Under the pieces are notes generated by a model, which saw nothing but the letters and a program-made list of their open reading frames with translations, did no database searches and had not been told where the DNA came from. The position numbers and the translations under genes were made by a program. Positions 56,165 through 64,000 of a DNA stretch of 64,000 bases are shown piece by piece. Numbering within the stretch: position 1 is the first letter of the stretch; the number at the start of each line of letters is the position of its first letter. Source of the stretch: Aporrectodea caliginosa (taxonomy: Eukaryota; Annelida; Clitellata; Crassiclitellata; Lumbricidae); NCBI GenBank assembly GCA_020284085.1, contig JACEVL010000057.1:328501-392500 (forward strand), read 5' to 3'.

Positions 56165-56460
56165 CCATGGTATGGCGACATCACCAGCTAAGGTCTAGCC
56201 CAATTTATCTTCGAGAGCAATGCTGTCTGACTTCGGGTATCCAAGCACGTTGTCCCCACTGCTTTACGGAAAGGCAGTTCTCTTGGTTTCGTTCGCTCGT
56301 ACTGCAACTATGAAGAATCGAGCCTTTTCTGTGGTAGGCCCAGTGGTTTGAAACGCCCTTCCTTTATACCTACGCCTACACACTGAGACTCTACCTGAAT
56401 CCTTCCTCAACAAACTTAAAACTGTACTACTCAAACAGTGTGTTCATAAAATGCCCAGGC
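56165..56460 (+). mobile_element. LINE 3'-end fragment (CR1/L2-like)
   Basis: Decayed frame with VRSYCNYEESSLFCGRPS in one frame, and the expected ARTATMKNRAFSVVGPVV in another, then LPLYLRLHTETLPESFLNK. Same family as 48790-49105. Confidence 0.6.
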
Positions 56461-56764
56461 GCGTTTCGGGCTCTGCTGCAGATAAAACTCTGGGCATCAT
56501 TCTGAAGTGGACCCACAGACTGCATTTAGGCAACTTGTCTATATCCAGTTATTATATCATTCCGAACTAAATCGAGAATTCTTTGAACATTCGCTTACTG
56601 TTATGATTGGTATACACATCTTTAACGCCAAAACACAAGTCTTTTCTGATATTAGACATATCGGCAAAGCAAATATGTCTGATATTCGTTTCAGAGAGCA
56701 GTTTATAAATGCCGTTAGTTGAATGTGTTCGTGCAGAGTCGATTATCATGGGCGCCTTTGTATT

Positions 56765-56985
56765 GTATTGTATGTATTGTATTTGAACACTTGTTATAGC
56801 GCCCCTACCAGATTGCCTATTCAGAGACGCTCCCGACTACTGCGCGGACGCTGAATCGGAGTTTCACGCCAAAACGAATGAGCAATTGCGAGTGAAGGAC
56901 TTGCCCAGGGTCCCTACGCGGCGGCTTTCAGGTGTATTTGAACCCGCAACCCTCCAGCTGCAAGGCACCGAACATACCCCTAGAC
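56765..56985 (-). mobile_element. tRNA-like SINE, left part, interrupted by a hAT element
   Basis: The minus-strand head is split: ggtggtataggtctag lies right of the hAT (58137-58170), and ggggtatgttcggtgccttg to cgggttcaaatacacc lies left of it. Joining the flanks across the 8 bp duplication restores an A-box/B-box order. The body ends near 56780 in tatagcgcccctacc. Confidence 0.6.
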
Positions 56986-58136
56986 CAGGGGTGCGCAACC
57001 TGCGGCCGTACGGCCGCATGCGGCCGTGAGAGGGAGACTTGGCGGCCGTGGACGTATGATCTAATTGTAATGTATTGGCGGCCGTGTGTAGGCCTATATT
57101 AATTCATAAATATTTTTATTCCTCTGCCTTAAAACTGAGGTAGCTAGTGTGAATAAGTTAGTTGTGTTTGTCTCTGGATTAGCTTATGTATTTAACAACC
57201 AGTAGCCTAAGTAGGCTATTATACTCACACATGCACTCACCACACACACCAACACTCACACCCTTTGAGAATGAACCATCTGAGTATGTTATAGCTGGTG
57301 ATGTCGCCATACCACTGCCTATAGAAAGTGGTCGATGAAAGTTACAGTGTATACGCTACAAATGCAACGGGACGACATTCCTACTACGTCTTTTCCCGCC
57401 GTCTATGATGCCCCGCTGCAAGAATTCACTGAACAATTCAATGCCTAATAAAAAATTCCCACCAGAGCAAATAGTTGCTTCTCCTCATCTGGTGGAGACA
57501 GACAATGATCCCCTGGACCTCCTAATGGAATTAGTGGAGTTAAAGAAAAATGATACACTCATAAAGAAGTTAACAAATAGAAAGGATGAAACCAATTTAC
57601 TAGGGGTGTGTGGAAGTTGGCGATGGAATACCCTAAACTTCGAGAACTAGCAAGAAATACCCTGTTCCTCTTCAGAGGCACCTACGTGTGTGACGCAGCC
57701 TTCTTTTGAATGAAGTATTCGAAAAACACGTACAGAACTCGATTGATGGACAAGATTCTGGAGTCTGGAATTTGTGTAAAGTCTCAGACTTCTCATGCGT
57801 TTCGGCCAATATCCAAGAGCCATTAATTTGGAACATTGTTGTGGTCTCAATTATATTAGCTACACATTCGAGTAGGATTGAAGATGCAGATAAAATTGAA
57901 TGTGCTTTTTATCATCATTATTAGTTTTGTGATGAAAAAGACATGGTAGGCCTACTGAAGTTTGTGGAGAAGGAATGGACAAACAGTAGGCCTATTTTTA
58001 ACAGTAAACATGCTCCATTCTGGACATCACCCACGTGTATTTTTTTAAACAACCTTATAGCAGATACCTTGGCGGCCGTGATGAGAATATGAGCCTTCTA
58101 TGCGGCCGACATTAACGAAAAGGTTGCGCACCCCTG
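56986..58136 (+). mobile_element. inner hAT element with transposase remnant
   Basis: The ends are caggggtgcgcaacctgcgg and ggttgcgcacccctg, an inverted pair. An exact 8 bp duplication, ccctagac, is at 56978-56985 and 58137-58144. The interior carries gcggccgt words near both ends and a transposase remnant. At 1151 bases it is an internally deleted copy. Confidence 0.93.
57405..57712 (+). pseudogene. hAT transposase C-terminal remnant
   Basis: The frame gives DNDPLDLLMELVELKKNDTL, then after a shift near 57600 WKLAMEYPKLRELARNTLFL and FRGTYVCDAAFF, then a stop and Met-Lys. This matches the hAT dimerisation domain, where a YPxLxxLA...LFGSTYxCExxFSxMK pattern is usual. The catalytic region upstream is deleted. 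Function is lost. Confidence 0.7.
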
Positions 58137-58183
58137 CCCTAGACCTATACCACCGCGCCCTAGTTGTATTGTGTTGTGTTGTA

Positions 58184-58345
58184 TTGTATTGCACTCCACG
58201 TTTATATTGCGACCGAGCCACCCGCAGTAAAGATCCGAGAAATTAATCTCTGATAAACCGTGAAATATTTTGCAGGGAATCGAACCCGGGCCGCCGGCTT
58301 GGCGAGTGGGCTACCAACCCACTCGGCCACTCAGGATCTCTTTGA
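58184..58345 (-). mobile_element. tRNA-derived SINE
   Basis: The minus-strand head, 58336 down to 58272, reads tgagtggccgagtgggttgg (A box) and later gcccgggttcgattccctgc (B box) with good tRNA-like spacing. A body with a TATTGTATT-like tail follows on the low side. Flanking repeats and the missing acceptor-stem pairing argue against a functional tRNA. Confidence 0.7.
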
Positions 58346-58499
58346 GGAACAGTTTGACTCTAGGCATGACAATCTTAATAAAACTTGCACTTAATTAAAA
58401 GTGCATGCATTGTTTGTAGTTTATAGGTTTTACTTTTAACAAAGTGAGTCTGTTTCCATTTGTGTCTTAACTTGAGGCTGTTGGTTAAACAATTCATGT

Positions 58500-58998
58500 A
58501 GCTCCAATAATATCGCGATAAAGTATCGCAATACTTGGTATCGCCGATACTTTTTTCAGTATCGCAGCGAGTATCGCGATAGTTTTATTTTGTTGGTATC
58601 GCATGTGTATCGCCGATACTTTTTTAAGCCTTTCGGCGATACTCCATACCAATACTTTTTTCCACTATAATCATTTATATATTTCTCGTCCGCTTGAGTA
58701 AGTCGCCGCAATTTAGTCGCGATCAAGAAATAGTGAGAAATGTTTCTTTACGATTCGAAAATTTGCCTATTTTTTCGAAAATAGCCTCTTTCTGCCATCC
58801 ATGATCGTTGGTGTGAATGGAAAGAATCTATTTCATGTGACTAAATGTTAACTTACTTATCGAAAAGTTTTGGTAAAAGTATTGGTATCGGTATTGCAAT
58901 ACTTTTAAGAAATAGTATTGGTATTGGTATTGCAATACTTTTATTGTGAAGTATTGGTATTGGTATTGCCAATACTTTTTTCCAGTATTGTTAACAGC
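58500..58998. repeat. palindromic GTATCG / GTATTG repeat region
   Basis: Two clusters of gtatcgcgatac-like and gtattggtattgcaatac words flank a 200 base spacer, ending ttccagtattgttaacagccct. It looks like the two subterminal arms of a small DNA transposon, but I cannot fix its ends. Confidence 0.5.
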
Positions 58999-59109
58999 CC
59001 TCCAATACAGGTCCCCATTCTCACTTTTGACGAAAATAGAATGGTCCCTCCATCTGTTTCCCCGGCCCCTCCGTGGCCGCTTTGTTGCAAAAGTCTAGAG
59101 CCGCCACTG

Positions 59110-60738
59110 GTTCCAGCCTACTAAGCACCGCAACACCAAGGACACGATCCTGTATGAGATGCGTTGAGGGAAAGGAAGCCAGTGCAATACCTCACGCATA
59201 TACTGAGATATGCGGTCGGTTTTACCAAATCCGCCAATGAGTCGAGCCGCAGCCCGGTGAACCCGCTCCAGCCTCTCGATTCGAACCCGCGGGAGACCAG
59301 CGTAGATGGAGGTGCAATAGTCTAGGCGGCTCAGCACAAACGTGTGAACTAGGGAGACTGCTGCTTTAAAAGCCAGGGAGCGAGCAATGACCCTGAGCTG
59401 CCGCAACTGGTAGTAGCAGCTGCGGAAAACTTGATTTATATGAGGTGCAAAGGTGAGCTCTTGGTCCAAAAGCACCCCAAGGTCATGCACCACCAGAGAA
59501 AAGGACATAGTGGGAATTCAGCTGAGAGAGCGCTTCGGTCTAGCTTGGCCAGCTGTTGCCTGGTGCCCAACCAGATGAAATGGGTTTTTCGGGCGTTGAG
59601 GCGGAGCCGGTTTGAGGACATCCAATCTGCGAGGGCCCCCTTGCCTGCTGCATGGTGCGGGCAGCCCCGATCGCGGCGAGGGGAGCGCAATGCAGCTATG
59701 CCTGTGTGTCGTCTGCATACAGCTGGCTTAGCACTCCGTAGGAAGATAAAAGAGTCCCAACGTCAGAAGTGTAGAGTAGATATAGTAAAGGAGCCAAGAC
59801 AGAGCCTTGCGGGAGCCCAAATGGAGTCAGGGCCCAGGGGACCTGCTTGCTCCCACAACCACACTACTGGACCGCCCAGCCAAGAAAGATGACATGTGAT
59901 CCAATCAAGCGGACGGTCAGCGAGTCCAAAAGAAATAGAGAGGCGTTTGATAAGGATTTCATGGTCGACTGTGTCGATAGCTGCACTTACGTCAAAAAGG
60001 ACCAGTAGGGTCACCCGCCTCCCATCCATGGCCCCATAGCAGTCAGATAACAAGCGGAGCAGCAATGTTTCCGTGGAGTGGCCCCTACGAAAACCCGACT
60101 GAAATTTTGGAAGCAAGTCGTTAGTGCTTAAGTAACTGGTGAATCTTCTCTATCGTCTTTGAAAGAAATGAGACGTTTGATATGGGTCGAAAGTTAGACG
60201 GGTCTTTGAGGTCAAGTCCGTCACGTTTGAGAGCAGGGTAGACGATGGATCTTTTTTGCGAGTCAGGATGAACTCCTTCTTGAAGAGACCGGTTGCAGAG
60301 AATGGTGAGAAAAGGAAGTAGATCGTCCACGTAATTCTGGATCAGGGTGGCGGGGAGAGAGTCCAGCTCACATGACTTCGGAGCAGATGACATGATGACA
60401 GAACGGAGCTCGACGGAGGAGATCTCCCTCAACTCGGCCAGACGATTCGCGGTCGGCGGGAACTCCGGAGGGCAGGAGCCGATGGTGTCAGCGCGGACGG
60501 AGCCGATCTTACTTTCACAGTACGCTGCAAAATCGTTGGCGGAGAACGCTGGGGTTTTCGAGTTGGAGCCGGAACCGTGTCGACCTAGAACACCGTTGAA
60601 GGTGGCCCATAGACGCTTCGGATCCTTTGCATGGCGGGCGATCTTCGCCTCCCAATACGCGCGCTCTCTTTCCCTATAGTGCGCATGCATTCGACGGACG
60701 AACCGGATCCAGTTCTCCCGATCATGAGGACTGTGCGA
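59110..60738 (-). mobile_element. 5'-truncated LINE (L2/CR1-like) with broken reverse transcriptase
   Basis: On the minus strand, read from 60738 down: RRMHAHYRERERAYWEAKIA, KRSIVYPALKRDGLDLKDPS, NFRPISNVSFLSKTIEKI, LPKFQSGFRRGHSTETLLLR, FDVSAAIDTVDHEILIKRL, the YADD box ([11 protein letters not shown] near 59715-59735), and LDQELTFAPHINQVFRSCYY with LSRLDYCTSIYAGLP. Several frameshifts separate these parts (near 60120, 59900, 59690 and 59500). The 3' end is lost at the outer hAT. No endonuclease domain is present. Confidence 0.88.
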
Positions 60739-62139
60739 CTATAATACAAAACAAATCAGAGGCTCTTCTCTGCGCTAGAAAATTATGTTAAATGTTATTA
60801 AAAACTAGAGTATCACAACAAGTAAAGTAAGAGATCATATTCTCTATCGACTAATTTACCCGGATGTAGTCATACACTGTCAGTACATTCAAGACTGGAT
60901 CGCGCATTAGGAGAGAAAACCTACCGAATACAGTCACATATCTTATCTCCTATACTGCATGGTTCTGTCAATGGAATGCGACTTTCTAAGGCGATTTTGC
61001 TTAGCAGTGATCGTCAATTGGTGACTTGTTCATCGCGATAACTGAGCTTTTTAAGTTTTTTTGGATTAGATGGGATGACGTGACAGACAACTAAAAAAGA
61101 CGAAAACGTCTAATGGAAGAACCAACATGGCATTGACGCCGAGAGATAGAACTAGTCTACCTGTCCATGGAATGACCAGCAACTAAAACCTCGTCTGAGC
61201 ACACGTTAAACAAAGCGGCTTCTATAAGACCGGGTTTCACACCAAACCTTAAGATGCTGCAAGTCCGTTTGTCACAGTTAGGGCCTACTTCATTTGTCTT
61301 AGCCTCGGCCTAATTATTATGGCGGATGGCCAGAACTTTCCCAGTTCAACAAAGTGTGAGTCATATTGAATTAAATTTCTGCGTTGACTGTGATATAAAC
61401 AGTGATTTTGACTGTAGAGCAGGCTAACCATCAAACTATTACGGACTAAAAATGACATCCTAACTTAAGTAAAGATTAAATTAATTCTCATACTTCATCA
61501 AATGCAAAAACAAGGCAAACGATGTTAGACCTACGCAAAATATAGAGTATAGTCTAAAGAAAGTAATATCAGCAAATGTCCACCTAGGACTGTCACCAAA
61601 ACGGCAACAGGGCAACTTTTATGTATGTATGTATGTATATGGCCATTTATATAGCGCCTTACAAGAATCTCACGAAGACGCTAAACGTAGCTACCCAACC
61701 GATCTAAACAGATGTGACTTAAGAAGTTTCAAAAGCCTTGCAATCATTTTAATTCGATCGATCTGTAATCGGGTTCATATCATTCAGATTGTTTTCCTGA
61801 TTGATTCCTATTCCGCCCTAACTTGTGAAAGGGCCTTGAGGTGTATTGGAGGAACGCTCAAGAAAATCGTCGGTAGTTTAATCATCGTCATATTCGATCC
61901 ACTTCATCTGTATATTCACACGGTTGAGGATCTTTCAGCTCATCGCCTCCACTCTGGGTAGTAATCAGCCCAAATCTTTGCGAGGCAACGGAATGCAATG
62001 AAAATAAAGATGGATCTAATACCATTCATCAGCGTTCTTTCTGTGGCAGACTAAGGCCAAGATATCGATTTTGTTTCTGTTGATGGATACGGCCCGACTC
62101 CCTGCGAGAAATGTCAACGTAATGTACATATACATGCTA
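60739..62139. other. stretch without a recognised gene
   Basis: AT-rich sequence. Near 61620-61720 it has a short tatg run followed by tatatagcgccttacaagaa, a LINE/SINE 3'-end word seen elsewhere in the window. No exon with recognisable homology is seen, including the missing fibrinogen-related C-terminus. Confidence 0.5.
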
Positions 62140-63075
62140 CAGTCAATGTGTATTATCAGAGAATGTGTATATACCCTGAAATTTTTAGGTTATAATGTAT
62201 ATTCCCTGATTCACTCGGGGAATGTATGCATTCCCGGAAAAAACAGGGTATATACATTATACATATACCCTGAAATTTTCGAGTGATTACTATACACTTA
62301 CCCTGACTACAATAACATATTAAGCCAGATTTCGATACACATACCCTGAAACTTTCAGGGTATATGTGTAACATTTACTGTTACATTTCACACTGTGTGA
62401 TAGGCATCTGCCAAACCGGCAGATTACCGTAACCGCCACACCTTAACCGCGGTTCACAGAGCAACTTCTTCATCTTGGAGACGTCAGCATCCAGCAGAAG
62501 CTCGTTTTCTCTGAGTTTATATTTGTTTCTGATTTGGTTCTGTTGCAACTTCACCTGAAGCTGGAGAGTTGTCTATACCGTCGAAGTATAATCTGCATGA
62601 TGTCAACTACTCTGTTGATAGGCAACCTCAGCCGCGAGCTTTGTAGACAACGGACGAAGAGCACAGTATTTGGTCAGATGATTTTGGTATACCATGATCC
62701 ATTTGTGATGTCCACTAGGCATGGACTGCATATCAATCAGGTCCACTAGTCCACGTGAGCCATAGTCCGTCATCACTCGTTATGTTGTCGTACTTGACAG
62801 CCAATACATAAAACAAACAGATGTACATGCCTCAAAGTTCTTGTGAAATGGAACAGTAGATGTTACACATATATCCTGAAATTTTCAGGGAATGTGTATA
62901 GAAATCTGGCTTTATGTGTTATTGTAAAGCTTTTCAGGGTAAGTGTATAAAATCACTCGAAAATTTCAGGGTATATGTATATACACTGGTTTTTTCAGGG
63001 AATGTATACATTCCCCGAGTGAATCAGGGAATATGCATCTACCCTGAAAATTTCAGGGTACATACACATACACTG
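62140..63075. mobile_element. TA-flanked element with long, internally repetitive inverted ends
   Basis: Arms of about 210 bases (62140-62370 and 62865-63075) are inverted copies. Each repeats accctgaaattttcagggta several times plus agccagatttcgatacaca and ttcactcggggaatgtat. The ends are cagt...actg with TA on both sides (62138-62139, 63076-63077), as in mariner-type MITEs. The 490 base centre has no convincing ORF. Confidence 0.8.
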
Positions 63076-63109
63076 TAACATATATACACTGCATATATGT
63101 GTGTCTGTG

Positions 63110-63110
63110 C

Positions 63111-63141
<31 letters not shown>

Positions 63142-63153
63142 GGAGAGAGAGAC

Positions 63154-63186
<33 letters not shown>

Positions 63187-63510
63187 CAGACAGACAGACA
63201 GACACAGAGACACAGAGAAACAGAGACAGAGAGACACACAGAGAGAGATAGAGAGAGGCAGACAGAGAGAGAGAGACATAGATAGAGACATAGATAGAGA
63301 CAGAGACATACAGAGAGAGACAGAGAGAGACAGAGATTGAGACAGAGAGACAGAGAGACAGAGAGAGACAGAGACAGAGAGAGACAGAGAGACAGAGAAA
63401 AAGAGAGAAAGAGAGAGCGAGAGAGAGGAGAAGGAAGATATGGGAGGGAGCGAGGGAGGGAGGGAGGAGCGAGGGAGCGAGGGAGAGAGGGAGGGAGGGA
63501 GATACAGTAG
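63110..63510. repeat. GA-rich (GAGACA)n tract
   Basis: About 400 bases of purine-rich repeat: (GT)n, then gagaca variants, then gagggag. Confidence 0.95.
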
Positions 63511-64000
63511 TTGGGAACAGAAGCCAGTAGATAACTTTCCTTATCATGGCAAGCTTCAAAATAAATCATCCTCTCTTGCTTACCTAATATATGTAGTTGT
63601 ATTTGCTATCAGAAATTGGTGCAGCGCCGCTAAATCAGAACTTTATCAGAGTTTGAAGTTTCGCCTGATTTAAATTTAGTATTGTTTTCTGTGTTTTCTC
63701 AAGTAACGTTATAATGTTTCAAAAATGAAGCAGGTACAAATTGCGGGTGTAGGCGTATCGAGTGTATAGGACATAATTATGTTCTAAACATCATGATCAT
63801 AATTATAATGAGGCTGTTTTGTTAACAAAAAGGCTTCAGTCTGAGGTGTTTTGCCAGACAGTGAAGATACAGCTTATCACTTCTCTCTTTGCCAGTGATT
63901 GCAAAATAATTAATCGTTTTTCGTTATAATAAGATATGGTTTCAGTCACGATAAGGGTGGTGGTGTTGATACTGTTAGAGAAGTCACTCATGAAGCCACC
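63511..64000. other. right edge without a recognised feature
   Basis: About 490 bases of ordinary AT-rich sequence. I see no exon, repeat or element end. Confidence 0.5.

Larger units (their letters stand above)
55853..59109. mobile_element. probable outer hAT element (3.3 kb) holding other repeats
   Basis: The ends are cagtggcggctcta and tagagccgccactg, an exact 14 bp inverted pair. Flanking 8-mers are gttacagc (55845-55852) and gttccagc (59110-59117), alike at seven of eight bases. Inside lie a LINE end, a SINE split by another hAT, a second SINE and a GTATCG-repeat region. No intact transposase is seen for the outer element, so the span may also be two solo ends. Confidence 0.55.

Noticed and set aside
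58272..58336. Functional tRNA gene
   Set aside because: A and B boxes are present, but the acceptor stem does not pair and SINE body sequence follows. The heads at 18717, 31425 and 39945 are rejected for the same reason.
59431..59892. 153-residue plus-strand frame
   Set aside because: Antisense shadow of the minus-strand LINE reverse transcriptase.
62071..62374. Small frames in the TA-flanked element
   Set aside because: They arise from the repeated accctgaaa palindromes and change with each repeat.
63039..63569. Leu/Ser-rich and Arg/Glu-rich frames
   Set aside because: Translation of the GA-rich tract; no start context or homology.

Overview
The window is eukaryotic nuclear DNA, almost certainly from a marine invertebrate animal. 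Protein-coding sequence sits in short exons bounded by GT-AG introns (one intron is GC-AG). The rest is dense with SINEs, LINE fragments, hAT, mariner and foldback elements, and long microsatellites. A deuterostome, most likely an echinoderm, is my best guess. The grounds are the foldback elements that resemble sea urchin TU elements, a fibrinogen-related gene, and the many taggccta-type words. The sequence alone does not prove the taxon.

Positions 1-40171 hold a head-to-tail array of FMN-dependent 2-hydroxyacid oxidase (glycolate oxidase/HAO family) genes, all on the + strand. Copy A (1-5249) is cut by the window edge and begins inside exon 3. Copy B (9805-18947), copy C (25199-31616) and copy D (35702-40171) each have all eight exons with conserved phases and no disabling change, and encode 354, 354 and 352 residues. 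Copy C is preceded by a second intact set of exons 1 and 2 (22266-24114), left by a partial tandem duplication that ended just short of exon 3. The catalytic His, Arg and Lys are kept. Three residues that line the family's active site differ from glycolate oxidase in every copy where they can be seen, and copy D has a further change.

Positions 40172-43262 are intergenic and hold simple repeats and short tandem repeats. Positions 43263-54712 carry most of a secreted fibrinogen-related protein gene: a large first exon with a signal peptide and five 42-residue coiled-coil-like repeats, then three exons of a fibrinogen-related (FReD) domain. One of these has an apparent 1-base deletion, and the C-terminal part of the domain is not seen in the window. 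Its introns are packed with mobile elements, including a decayed mariner with a foldback element inserted at its tip, and a second foldback element with a LINE inserted in its core.

Positions 54713-64000 are repeats only: a retroelement remnant, a hAT element carrying another hAT inside a SINE, a LINE on the minus strand, a TA-flanked element with long inverted repeats, and a GA-rich tract.

The most unusual items are three foldback elements whose inverted ends are arrays of a 13-14 bp unit with two alternating versions and 8-9 bp target duplications; an 874 bp transposon with perfect 38 bp ends carrying a conserved ORF fragment; the active-site changes in the oxidase array; and the repeat-plus-fibrinogen gene.
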